Source: Devosia sp.
GTDB lineage: Bacteria > Pseudomonadota > Alphaproteobacteria > Rhizobiales > Devosiaceae
Assembly: GCF_025809055.1 (NCBI RefSeq)
Contig: NZ_CP075529.1
Coordinates: 2,777,501 to 2,841,500 of the forward strand
Reading direction: 5' to 3'
DNA: 64,000 nucleotides
Translations under genes and position numbers: made by a program
The notes under the pieces: generated by a model
What the model was told of the DNA's origin: nothing
The model's input: only the letters and a program-made list of their open reading frames with translations
The model's database searches: none
In this document: positions 1 to 7,813 of the stretch, in pieces
Layout: every line of letters starts with the position of its first letter
Numbering within the stretch: position 1 is the first letter of the stretch

Positions 1-165
1 GGTGCCGATGATCTTGGTCGGGATGGGCCGCGGCACGAGCCGCTGGTCGGTAAACGAGAACCAGACCGAGAGCAGGAATGGCACGACGATGAGAGCGGTG
101 ATGAAGATCAGAGCGGGCAGCAGCATTGCCAGTTCCTGGCCCTGCCCCTTGGTCCTGATGCGCAT
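1..165 (-). CDS. ABC sugar transporter permease, N-terminal part (cut by window edge)
   Basis: The minus strand reads an open frame from an ATG at 165 to the window edge, giving 55 residues. It starts MRIRTKGQGQ and continues with a hydrophobic segment (about residues 12-37) followed by WFSFTDQRL, the usual start of a MalF/UgpA-type sugar permease. GGAGGAAC stands four bases before the ATG. It follows the solute-binding protein gene by 71 bp on the same strand, so it is probably the first permease of that carbohydrate uptake operon, sitting in the inner membrane. The rest of the gene lies outside the window, so the exact subfamily cannot be given. Confidence 0.8.
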   Translation of the reverse strand, partial: MRIRTKGQGQELAMLLPALIFITALIVVPFLLSVWFSFTDQRLVPRPIPTKIIGT

Positions 166-201
166 GAAAGTTCCTCCGGCCGTGCCGGTCTTGACGTGAA
201 A

Positions 202-228
202 CGGGCGCGCCGCGAGGCGCCGCGCCCG
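202..228 (-). terminator. Intercistronic hairpin between binding protein and permease genes
   Basis: Arms CGGGCGCG (202-209) and CGCGCCCG (221-228) can pair over an 11-base loop. Read on the minus strand the hairpin follows the binding-protein stop codon and is followed only by CGTTTCAC, so it is a poor terminator. Such hairpins between a binding-protein gene and its permease gene often protect the upstream mRNA (as known for malE-malF), giving more binding protein than permease. That role is inferred here. Confidence 0.4.
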
Positions 229-236
229 CAAGTGGC

Positions 237-1514
237 CTATTGCCCGAAGGGCGGGTAGCCGTCGCTATCGGCGATATCCTGGTCAATGGTCTGTGCGGCA
301 CGATCGAGTTCGGCCTTCACATCGACATCGCCCGACAGCACGTTGACGACAGCCGTCGCCCAGGCATTGGTGATCACCGGATAGGCGGGGTGCACCGGCC
401 GCACCACCGAACAGCAGGCGGCCAGATGGGCGAAGATTTCGCCGGCACCGCCTGCGCCATAGGTCTCGGACATGGGAATGGCCGAGGTGCGGGACGGCAC
501 ATAGCCGGTGGTGTCTGCATAGGCGGCGACCTGGTCGCTCGACATGGCGAAGTTGAGGAAGGTCTTGATATCCTCAAGATTGGTCGAAGCCGTGGGCACG
601 GCCCAGCCCCAGCCGCCATTGGCGGAAATGGGTCCGGCATCGCCGAAGGCCGGGGGCGGGATCAGCACGAGATCGTCGCCCAGGCCTTCGCGGTGCGCAG
701 GCCACATCCAGTTGCCGACCCAGGAGAGCGCCGCGGTCTTTTCGCCATAGAACTTGTTGTCGCCGGCGCTGGCCGGAACGATGTAGCCGGCCTTGTTCCA
801 GTCCTGGAAGGTGGTCAGCGTGTTCACATTGGCGGCGGAATTGATGGTGCCTTCGGCCGTCCAGGTCTGCCGGTCGATGATGTCGCCGCCATTGGACTGG
901 GCAAAGGGAGAGAAACCATAGGTCATCCACTCCCCGGCGCCATAGTTCATCTTGACGTCCAGGGGCCATTCGACCTGGGGCAGGGCAGCCAGCTTTTTCA
1001 GTGCTTCGGCCATTTCATCGCGCGTCCAGGCGTCGTCGACCGAGGTCGGGATGCGCACGCCGGCCTCTTCGAGCATGGCCCGATTGCCCCACAGGATGGT
1101 GCCGGAATCGTAGGGGCTGACGAAATAGACTTCGCCCGTCGGACCATAAGTGCCCTGGGCGAGCACGGCAGGCAGCAGATCGTTGAGGATTGCCGGGTCC
1201 AGCATGGCGCCGATCGGCTGGATGGTGCCGGTCCAGGCCATGGAGGCCATGTTGGGACCATCGACCATGATCACGTCGGGCAGGTCACCCGACAGGGTCG
1301 CGGCCTGGATGGCTTCGTTGTAGCTGGGGATCGGCACGACATCGACGGTGACGCCGCCTGCGCCGAACTCGGCATTGAAGCTTTCTTCGAGCTGGGTGAA
1401 ATACGGCTTCTCGCTGTCGCCATCGATCACCCATGCGGTGAGCTGGCCAGCAAGGGCATGTGAGGACATCGCACAGGCGGCCAGCGCCACCCCTGCGTAA
1501 AGGGCATGCTTCAT
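237..1514 (-). CDS. ABC transporter extracellular solute-binding protein, sugar type (family 1)
   Basis: A protein of 425 residues, the normal size for cluster-B carbohydrate binding proteins. The start chosen is ATG at 1514, preceded by GGAGGAGACAAGA; the open frame reaches further up but only across the promoter. Residues 1-22 form a signal peptide ending in HALA. The mature part begins GQLTAWVIDGDSEKPYF, and features such as VIMVDGPNM, INSAANVNTL and SWVGNWMWPAHREG fit UgpB/MalE-like periplasmic proteins. It should capture a sugar or sugar derivative for the permease that follows. A LacI-family gene lies upstream with a paired operator between, so the operon is probably induced by its substrate. 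The ligand cannot be read from the sequence. Confidence 0.88.
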   Translation of the reverse strand: MKHALYAGVALAACAMSSHALAGQLTAWVIDGDSEKPYFTQLEESFNAEFGAGGVTVDVVPIPSYNEAIQAATLSGDLPDVIMVDGPNMASMAWTGTIQPIGAMLDPAILNDLLPAVLAQGTYGPTGEVYFVSPYDSGTILWGNRAMLEEAGVRIPTSVDDAWTRDEMAEALKKLAALPQVEWPLDVKMNYGAGEWMTYGFSPFAQSNGGDIIDRQTWTAEGTINSAANVNTLTTFQDWNKAGYIVPASAGDNKFYGEKTAALSWVGNWMWPAHREGLGDDLVLIPPPAFGDAGPISANGGWGWAVPTASTNLEDIKTFLNFAMSSDQVAAYADTTGYVPSRTSAIPMSETYGAGGAGEIFAHLAACCSVVRPVHPAYPVITNAWATAVVNVLSGDVDVKAELDRAAQTIDQDIADSDGYPPFGQ

Positions 1515-1548
1515 TCTTGTCTCCTCCAAGAGTGGCGTCGCCACGTTA

Positions 1549-1594
1549 TGACAACGTGAGACAATTGCTAGATCGAATTGTCTCACGTTGTCAA
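1549..1594 (-). promoter_or_regulatory. Paired LacI-family operator overlapping the sugar operon promoter
   Basis: Two 18-bp arms, TGACAACGTGAGACAATT (1549-1566) and its exact reverse complement (1576-1593), are separated by 9 bp. Each arm holds a degenerate LacI-type site with a central CG, and the two CG centres are 31 bp apart, about three helical turns. On the minus strand, TTGACA (1594-1589) overlaps the upstream arm. A weak -10, TAGCAA (1570-1565), follows at 18-bp spacing. The other arm would cover the start of transcription. This layout suits repression by the LacI protein encoded just upstream. Binding itself is inferred. Confidence 0.7.
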
Positions 1595-1710
1595 CCTGTC
1601 GCCTTCAGGGTTGGGTCGGATATGCCGAGTTTGGTGCTTCCACTGTCCTGGGCCGACGCGTCCGGCCCCGGACGCAGAGCGGGCTTCAAATCCGGAAAGC
1701 GGCGCGTGAA

Positions 1711-2706
1711 TTAGAGGGAATCGCGGTCGATAAACGTGCCCTTGAGGCGCAGCACCTGGCCATCTTCTGGCCCGTCAATCGCCAGGGTCATGGCGGCCCG
1801 CCCCATGTCATAATAGGGCAGATCCATGGTGGAGAGCCCTGGCTGGAGCAGCCCGGCGACGGGGTTGAAATTGTCAAAGCTGGCCACTGCGATATCGCGG
1901 CCGACTTTCAGCCCCAGTTCGGCCAGCTCGAAATAGACATTCATGGCCATGATGTCCTGGCCGCACAGGACCAGATCGGGCCGGTGTCCGCCAGCCATGA
2001 CTGCCGACAGGATTTGGCGCGTCGCGAATTCGGTAGGGGCCCCGGCGGGCGAGATCACTGCCGTGTGCATCTGGCCGGCTGCATCATGGCCCGCCGCCCG
2101 GGCCGCATTGACGAACCCTTCCCCGCGGAGGCGACTGGCCACGATGTCCTTGCCCAGGTTGAGAAAAACCGGCCGCTTATAGCCACGTTCATAGATGATG
2201 CGGGTCAATTCGAAGGCGAGTTGATAATCGTCGGGCACAACCGCCGCGTGGCGCCCGCGCCGGTCGAAGCAGTTGAGCAGGACGTGCGGCACGCCGGTGG
2301 TGGCGATATCCACCTCCTGGTGGAAGATGGTGGCATAGATGATCGCTTCGGCACGAAAGGCGGCCAACTGGCTATCGGCCATGTCGGCGCTTTGCGTGCC
2401 CCGCTCGATATTGAACAGCATCATCTGCTTGCCGCGTTCCCAGGCCACGTCCTGCGCCCCCCGCACCAAATCGATGGAGGAGGTCGTCGTTGCCACCCCA
2501 TCGGCCAGGAAGCCGATGACATTGCTGCGCTGCGACCGCATCATGCGGGCAGCCTGGGACGGTTCGTAGCCGATCTCGGCGATGATGGCCTCGATACGGG
2601 CGCGGGTCTGGGCGTTCACCAGCGGATCGCGATTGATGACGCGCGAGACGGTCTTGAGCGAGGTTTTGGCGCGCCGCGCGATTTCACGCTGGGTGGTCAA
2701 GGGCAT
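1711..2706 (-). CDS. LacI-family transcriptional regulator
   Basis: A protein of 331 residues. The N-terminus (about residues 4-25) is a LacI helix-turn-helix: REIARRAKTSLKTVSRVIN, followed by the hinge region with a DPLVNAQTRARIEAIIAEIGY stretch typical of the family. The remaining part has the periplasmic-binding-protein-like effector domain, including NVIGFLADG and DLVLCGQDIMAMNV. The gene lies directly upstream of the sugar ABC operon on the same strand, and the intergenic DNA holds a near-perfect paired operator. It most likely represses that uptake operon until the sugar binds. The inducer is unknown. Confidence 0.9.
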   Translation of the reverse strand: MPLTTQREIARRAKTSLKTVSRVINRDPLVNAQTRARIEAIIAEIGYEPSQAARMMRSQRSNVIGFLADGVATTTSSIDLVRGAQDVAWERGKQMMLFNIERGTQSADMADSQLAAFRAEAIIYATIFHQEVDIATTGVPHVLLNCFDRRGRHAAVVPDDYQLAFELTRIIYERGYKRPVFLNLGKDIVASRLRGEGFVNAARAAGHDAAGQMHTAVISPAGAPTEFATRQILSAVMAGGHRPDLVLCGQDIMAMNVYFELAELGLKVGRDIAVASFDNFNPVAGLLQPGLSTMDLPYYDMGRAAMTLAIDGPEDGQVLRLKGTFIDRDSL

Positions 2707-2817
2707 TGGCTTTCGTCAGACAATGCCGGATAGGTGCCACAGCGATCTCGTGCAGATCAACAGCAAACCGGCCACGCAGGAGCGCGGCCGGGCAAGTTGC
2801 GGGTCGACTGGCAGCGA

Positions 2818-3738
2818 CTAGCGGGTGCTCTCGAGGCCGTAGATGGCCTCGATATCATCGAGCATCAGGTGGGCCGCATAGATGCCGCCGGCACTGTTCC
2901 AGATGATTTCGCTGACGCGCTGGGCCTTGCCGGCCTTGACCCCATCGAGATTGATCCAGAGCGGATCGTTCAGCCAGTCGTTCAGATTGGCGGTCGACTC
3001 GTCGCTGTTGAGGTCATTGGAGAAGTAGAAGATGCGATCCCCGTCCATGTCGGGAATGCGCTCCTTGGTCACTTCCTCGGCAAATTCGTCCTTGTCCTGG
3101 GCCGGCGGACGGGCAAAACCGATCTGGTCGAGGATCAGGCCACCGAAATTGCTCTTGTAGTAGATGCGCGTGCGATTGGGCGAGAACCGGACGAAGGACA
3201 GTTCTTCGTTGACGGCTTCTCCCAGGGCATCGTGGATGGCGCTGGTGCGTGCGGCCAGCGTGGCAATGGCGGCTTCGCCCTCGGCTGGCTTGCCGATGAC
3301 ATCGGCGTAGAACTTGAGATTGTCCTGCCAGGTCCCGCCAATGGTTTCCGACATCACCGTCGGCGCAATGGCGGACAGTTGGGGATAGATCGCTTCCTGC
3401 CGGACCTTGGTGCCCAGGATCAGGTCCGGTTCGAGTGTCGCCAGGATCTCCAGGTTCACGGCCAGTTCGGTGCCCAGCGCAACCGTGTCGGCCAGGGGTG
3501 CCGCGATATGATCATACCACGGGTCGCCGTCCCAGCTCTGCACGGCACCCACCGGGGTGACGCCAAGATAGAGCAGGGCCTCGGTGCCCTCATTGGTCAG
3601 CATGACAATGCGCTGCGGATTGTCCGGCACATCGGTGACACCCATGGCATGGGTCACTTCGCGGGCGCTGAGCGGGGCGGCCAGGGCAAAGGCCGCGGCG
3701 ATGACAAGGAAGCCGGCGGCGGCTTGGTGCTTGAGCAT
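2818..3738 (-). CDS. FecB-like iron-complex binding protein, paralogue 1
   Basis: A periplasmic binding protein of 306 residues. A signal peptide covers about residues 1-25 (ending PLSA). The mature protein starts REVTHAMGVTDVPDNPQRIV, the shared hallmark of this set, then TNEGTEALLYLGVTPVGAV and EPDLILGTKVRQEAIYPQLS, matching the FecB/FhuD/BtuF fold used for Fe(III)-siderophores, haem or cobalamin. It is the last of three tandem paralogues on the minus strand, divergent from the fecCD-like permease genes. A 51-bp gap separates it from paralogue 2. Sequence differences between copies probably reflect different ligands. The ligand cannot be named. Confidence 0.88.
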   Translation of the reverse strand: MLKHQAAAGFLVIAAAFALAAPLSAREVTHAMGVTDVPDNPQRIVMLTNEGTEALLYLGVTPVGAVQSWDGDPWYDHIAAPLADTVALGTELAVNLEILATLEPDLILGTKVRQEAIYPQLSAIAPTVMSETIGGTWQDNLKFYADVIGKPAEGEAAIATLAARTSAIHDALGEAVNEELSFVRFSPNRTRIYYKSNFGGLILDQIGFARPPAQDKDEFAEEVTKERIPDMDGDRIFYFSNDLNSDESTANLNDWLNDPLWINLDGVKAGKAQRVSEIIWNSAGGIYAAHLMLDDIEAIYGLESTR

Positions 3739-3789
3739 TTTCTCGTTCCAGAATGGTGGACGGACCGGCCCGGCGGCCGGCCGCAGTGA

Positions 3790-4698
3790 CTAGCGGGTGC
3801 TGTCGAGCCCGTAGATGGTCTCGATATCGTCGAGCATCAGATTGGCGGCGATATAGCCGCCGGCCGTGTTCCAGATGGCATCGGAGACTTCGTGGACCTT
3901 GCCGGCCTTGACCACTGCCAGGTTCTGCCAGAGCGGGTCCGCCAGCCAGTCGCTTGCCACCGCGTCGGCCTCGCCATTGCCGGTTTCATAGGTGAAATAG
4001 ATCAGCCGGTCGCCTTCGAATTCGGGAATGCGTTCCTTGGTGATTTCCTCGGCAAACTCGTCCTTGTCCTGAGCGGCAGGACGATGGAAGCCGAGCTGGG
4101 AGAGGATGAGGCCGGAAAAGCTGTCCTTGAACATGATCCGGGTCTGGGCGGCCATGAACCGCGCAATGGAGATTTCCTCTTCCAGCGATGCGCCGAGGGC
4201 AGAGCTGAGCGCACCGACCCGCACGTCAAAGGCATCGAGAGCGGCCTTGCCCTCTTCGCCCTTGCCGGCCGCGTCCGTATAAAGCGCCATGTTGACCTTC
4301 CAGTCACCGCGCAGCCTTTCGGAAATCACCGTCGGGGCAATGGCGGACAGCTGTTCATAGATGGCTTCGTGACGCTGCTTGGTGCCAAGGATCAGGTCCG
4401 GTTCCAGCGACACCAGGACTTCCAGATTGACCGCGGATTCTTCGCCGAGAACGGTGACGTCGGCCATGTCGGCGGCAATGTGGTCGTACCAGGGGTTGCC
4501 CAGCCAGGACTTGACGGCGCCCACCGGGGTGATCCCGACGGCGAGCAGAGCTTCGGTGCCCTCATTGGTCAACACCACGATGCGCTGCGGATTGTCGGGA
4601 ACGTCGGAGACGCCCAGGGCATGGGTGATCTCGCGGGCCATGGCGGTGCCCGAAAGCAGCATGGCAAGGGTTGTGACGGCAATGATCTGACGGATCAT
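3790..4698 (-). CDS. FecB-like iron-complex binding protein, paralogue 2
   Basis: A protein of 302 residues with a signal peptide ending near MAREITHALGV and then the same conserved core as its neighbours: DVPDNPQRIVVLTNEGTEALLAVGITPVGAV, and SLEPDLILGTKQRHEAIYEQLSAIAPTV. It belongs to the FecB/FhuD class of binding proteins for iron complexes and acts in the periplasm. It is the middle gene of the three-gene run, 21 bp after paralogue 3. It also resembles the distant copy at 33677-34594. It should deliver a ligand to the divergently encoded FecCD-type permease; this partnership is inferred from position. Confidence 0.88.
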   Translation of the reverse strand: MIRQIIAVTTLAMLLSGTAMAREITHALGVSDVPDNPQRIVVLTNEGTEALLAVGITPVGAVKSWLGNPWYDHIAADMADVTVLGEESAVNLEVLVSLEPDLILGTKQRHEAIYEQLSAIAPTVISERLRGDWKVNMALYTDAAGKGEEGKAALDAFDVRVGALSSALGASLEEEISIARFMAAQTRIMFKDSFSGLILSQLGFHRPAAQDKDEFAEEITKERIPEFEGDRLIYFTYETGNGEADAVASDWLADPLWQNLAVVKAGKVHEVSDAIWNTAGGYIAANLMLDDIETIYGLDSTR

Positions 4699-4719
4699 GG
4701 AAGAGTCCTCTGATTGCGG

Positions 4720-5628
4720 TTAGCGGGTGGAGGCCAGCCCATAGGCAGCCTCGATATCGTCGAGCAGGATATTGGCGGCGAATATGCCCCCCGCCGCGAC
4801 CCAGATGGCGTCATCAACGCGCTGGGCACTACCGGCCTTGACGGCATCGAGGCCGAGCCACAGCGGATCCTGCAGCCAGTCGCTGAGGTTGGCTTCGGCT
4901 TCGGCATCGTTGGGATCGGGGGAGAAATAGAAGATACGGTCCGCAGCCAGCTCAGGAATGCGCTCGCGGGTCAGGTCCTCGGCGAATTCCTGCCGGTCCT
5001 GCGTTGCCGGGCGCGCCAGGCCGACGGCATCAATGACGACCCCGGGGAAGGAATCCTTGAAATACATGCGTGTCCGTGCCGGCGAAATCCGCACCAGGGA
5101 AACCGTATCGCTGGCCTTCTCGCCCAGCGCCGTGCGGATGGCGGCAGCGCGGGTATCAAAGGCAGCGATGACTGCCTCCCCGGCTTCGGCCTGGCCGACG
5201 GCACCGGCATAGACTGCGAGATTTTCCTGCCAGACGGCGCCCAGGGTTTCGGTGAGCACGGTCGGTGCAATGGCCGAGAGCTGCTCATAGATTTTCTCCT
5301 GGCGCACCTTGCTCCCCAGGATCAGATCCGGCTCCAGCGTGGCGATGAGCTCGAGATTGGGGTCGCCCTCCGTGCCCAAAAGGGTGACCTCACCCATCTG
5401 GGGCATCAGGTAATCGTACCAGGGATTGCCCTTCCAGCTTTCAACCGCGCCGACCGGGACGACACCCACGGCCAGCAAAGCCTCGGTCCCTTCATTGGTG
5501 AGCACGACGATCCTTTGCGGATTGTCCGGCACATCGGTGACCCCCATGGCGTGGGTGATCTCGTGGGCGGCAGCTGCGCCCGAAACCAGGGTTGCGACGG
5601 CAGCGGCGGCGATGACGGTCCGGATCAC
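4720..5628 (-). CDS. FecB-like iron-complex binding protein, paralogue 3
   Basis: A protein of 302 residues if translation starts at GTG 5628, which has AGGAG about eight bases upstream and gives a clean signal peptide (VIRTVIAAAAVATLVSGAAAA). An upstream in-frame start at 5772 would run through the divergent promoter and is not credible. The mature part starts HEITHAMGVTDVPDNPQRI and carries the same TNEGTEALLAVGVVPVGAV and LEPDLILGSKVRQEKIYEQ blocks as the other copies. It is the promoter-proximal gene of the three-gene unit and faces away from the FecCD permease genes. Function: periplasmic capture of an iron complex; exact ligand unknown. Confidence 0.88.
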   Translation of the reverse strand: MIRTVIAAAAVATLVSGAAAAHEITHAMGVTDVPDNPQRIVVLTNEGTEALLAVGVVPVGAVESWKGNPWYDYLMPQMGEVTLLGTEGDPNLELIATLEPDLILGSKVRQEKIYEQLSAIAPTVLTETLGAVWQENLAVYAGAVGQAEAGEAVIAAFDTRAAAIRTALGEKASDTVSLVRISPARTRMYFKDSFPGVVIDAVGLARPATQDRQEFAEDLTRERIPELAADRIFYFSPDPNDAEAEANLSDWLQDPLWLGLDAVKAGSAQRVDDAIWVAAGGIFAANILLDDIEAAYGLASTR

Positions 5629-5753
5629 GGGTGGCTCCTGATGTACTTTTCGCGCGGATTGCCCGGGCAACAAACTTGACAATCCGGCTCTGAAATCGGA
5701 TGGCTTCTCAACAGAATTTAATCTGACTGTCAACATCAACAATAGGACCGGCC
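5629..5753. promoter_or_regulatory. Divergent control region of the iron-uptake system
   Basis: This 125-bp region separates the three binding-protein genes from the permease and ATPase genes, so it must hold promoters for both directions. On the minus strand TTGTTG and TAAATT at 16-bp spacing are a plausible pair. Within it, CAGAATTTAATCTG (about 5712-5725) is a loose palindrome with CAGA/TCTG ends over an A/T-rich core. It faintly resembles the AT-rich iron-control elements bound by Irr or Fur-type proteins in rhizobia, and an Irr gene occurs in the window at 40353. Assignment of the regulator is a guess. Confidence 0.4.
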
Positions 5754-6776
5754 TTGACTGCGGTGGCGCCAACTTATGATCGCGGCATTTCGCGAGGCAT
5801 GGGCCGCATCTGGGTCTATGGCATGCTGGTTGCCGGGCTCGGGGCAGCCATGCTGATGAGCCTTACCCTGGGCTACAAGGTCTATACGCTCGCCGAAGTC
5901 TGGGCGGCGCTCAGTGCCCATGATGGATCGGAAACAGCCACGGTGATTGCCGGCCTCCGTCTGCCGCGCGCCCTCATCGCGCCGCTGGCGGGGGCGGCGC
6001 TCGGCATGGCCGGCGTCCTCGTCCAGACCCTGTCGCGCAATCGCATCGCCTCGCCCGATACGCTGGGCCTCAATGCCGGGGCGTCGCTGGCCGTGGTGCT
6101 GGCAACGGTGGTGTTTGGGGTGCAGTCCCTCGTGGGCCTCTCCATGGCGGCAGCGCTCGGGGCCCTCATCACCAGCATCGTCGTTTTCGGCGTCGCGGCC
6201 GGGGCAGGCGGGCTCTCCCCGCTCAAGATCGTGCTTGTCGGCGTGACCTTTGCAAGCCTCGCCCATGCCGTGGTCGAAATCATCCTCACCAGCAATGAAG
6301 CGCAGCTGCAGCAATTGCTGTTCTGGCTTTCGGGCGCCTTTGTCGACCGGCCGATCAGTCTGTTTTTCAACGGGCTGCCGGTGGTACTGGCGGGCGCGGC
6401 ACTGGCCTTTCTGCTCAGCGTGGCGCTCGACGCCATGCAGGCCGATGATTCCACGGCCGCCAGCCTCGGCGTGCCGCTGCTGGCCGTTCGCGGCCTGTCC
6501 TTTCTCGCGGTGTCGTTGCTGACCGGGGCGGCGGTTTCGATGGCCGGGCCGGTGGCCTTTGTCGGCCTAGTCGTGCCGCATATTGCCCGGCGGCTGGTGG
6601 GCCTGCGCCACCGGCACCAGCTGGCCGCTGCGGCCCTGAGCGGAGCCATCTATGCCACGCTCGCCGATGTCGCGGCGCGCTTCGTCATCTATCCGGTCGA
6701 GGCCCCGGTTGGTGCCATCACCGCCGTGGTGGGTGCGGTGGCGCTGCTCGCCCTCTTGGTGCGGAGGCTGGCATGA
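5754..6776 (+). CDS. FecCD-family ABC permease, iron complex uptake (first subunit)
   Basis: A hydrophobic protein of 340 residues with about nine to ten membrane spans. Family marks are RLPRALIAPLAGAALGMAGVLVQTLSRNRIASPDTLGLNAGAS near residues 65-110 and GPVAFVGLVVPHIARRLVG near 265-285, the BtuC/FecD/FhuB signature where the ATPase docks. The start given is TTG 5754 behind AGGACCG; an in-frame ATG at 5799 (MGRIWVYGM) is an alternative. It overlaps the second permease gene by 4 bp (ATGA). Together the two form the channel for the siderophore or haem delivered by the FecB-like proteins. Confidence 0.9.
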   Translation: MTAVAPTYDRGISRGMGRIWVYGMLVAGLGAAMLMSLTLGYKVYTLAEVWAALSAHDGSETATVIAGLRLPRALIAPLAGAALGMAGVLVQTLSRNRIASPDTLGLNAGASLAVVLATVVFGVQSLVGLSMAAALGALITSIVVFGVAAGAGGLSPLKIVLVGVTFASLAHAVVEIILTSNEAQLQQLLFWLSGAFVDRPISLFFNGLPVVLAGAALAFLLSVALDAMQADDSTAASLGVPLLAVRGLSFLAVSLLTGAAVSMAGPVAFVGLVVPHIARRLVGLRHRHQLAAAALSGAIYATLADVAARFVIYPVEAPVGAITAVVGAVALLALLVRRLA

Positions 6777-7813
6777 CCACTACAACGCTTGAGCCGCGCG
6801 CCAGCCTGGCCCGTCCCTCGGCAACCGTGATCCTCGTCCTGGCTGTTTTCGTCCTGCTTGCGCTGGCCGGGATCGGCTTTGGATCGACCTGGATTGCGCT
6901 CGACACGGTCGCTCATGTCCTGCTCGGCGGCGGTGAAAAGACCGAAAAGCTGGTGGTGCTGCAATTGCGCCTGCCGCGGGTCCTGGCAGCGGCGCTGGCC
7001 GGTGGCGCCATCGCCTTTGCCGGCTATCTGCTGCAGCGCATCACGCGCAACGAGCTCGCTTCGCCCGGCGTGCTGGGTGTCGTCGATGGCGCGGCGCTGG
7101 GCGTCGTGCTGTTCATGGCGGTGTTTTCGAACGAAAGCAATTCGCTGATGGTCCCGGTCGCCTGGCAACCCCTTGCCGCGGCGATTGGCGCCATGACCGC
7201 CATCAGCCTCGTCTTCCTGCTCTCCGGGCGCCAGGCGTCATCGGCGGTGCGCCTGCTGCTCTTCGGCATTGCGGTTGCTGCCGTCTGCAAGGCGCTGACC
7301 ACCATATTCATGCTGATCGGCCCGATCTACCAGGCTTCGCAAGCCGCCCGCTGGCTGGCCGGAGCTGTCAACACCATCAACTGGACCGAAATCCAGCTCA
7401 TGTTGGCCGTACTGATCCCTGTGGGTTTGGTTGCTGCCCTTGCGGCGCGGCATCTGCCGCCGGCTGATCTCGACGACACCTCTTCGCGCAGCATCGGTCT
7501 CAACCTGCCTGTCTATCGCATCTTCATCTTTTTTCTCGCGGCGCTGCTGACAGCGGGCGCCGTTTCCTTTGCCGGTGGGGTGAGCTTTATCGGGCTCATG
7601 GCGCCCCATCTGGCGCGCCTGCTCGTGGGTCGTGCGCGGTTCGCAGGTATTGTGGTTTCAATCCTGTTGGGCGCAATCATACTGGTGGGTGCGGACCTGC
7701 TCATCCGCGTGGCCTTCGCGCCGCTCGAAGTGCCGGCTGGTACCGTCACCGCGGTCATCGGCGCGCCCTATTTCCTCTTCCTGCTCATGCGCAAGGACAA
7801 GACCAATGGATGA
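6773..7813 (+). CDS. FecCD-family ABC permease, iron complex uptake (second subunit)
   Basis: A protein of 346 residues, mostly hydrophobic, homologous to the gene before it. LQLRLPRVLAAALAGGAIAFAGYLLQRITRNELASPGVLGVVDGAALG lies at about residues 62-110 and GGVSFIGLMAPHLARLLVG near 262-280, the coupling signature of the BtuC/FecCD family. It begins inside the stop of the first permease gene and overlaps the ATPase gene by 8 bp, so the three are translationally linked. The pair is expected to form a heterodimeric inner-membrane channel. Confidence 0.9.
   Translation: MTTTTLEPRASLARPSATVILVLAVFVLLALAGIGFGSTWIALDTVAHVLLGGGEKTEKLVVLQLRLPRVLAAALAGGAIAFAGYLLQRITRNELASPGVLGVVDGAALGVVLFMAVFSNESNSLMVPVAWQPLAAAIGAMTAISLVFLLSGRQASSAVRLLLFGIAVAAVCKALTTIFMLIGPIYQASQAARWLAGAVNTINWTEIQLMLAVLIPVGLVAALAARHLPPADLDDTSSRSIGLNLPVYRIFIFFLAALLTAGAVSFAGGVSFIGLMAPHLARLLVGRARFAGIVVSILLGAIILVGADLLIRVAFAPLEVPAGTVTAVIGAPYFLFLLMRKDKTNG

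Noticed and set aside
240..1463. Long open frame on the plus strand opposite the solute-binding protein
   Set aside because: It is antisense to a clear family member with signal peptide, has no protein-like motifs and is rich in G/H/R as expected for a GC-rich shadow.
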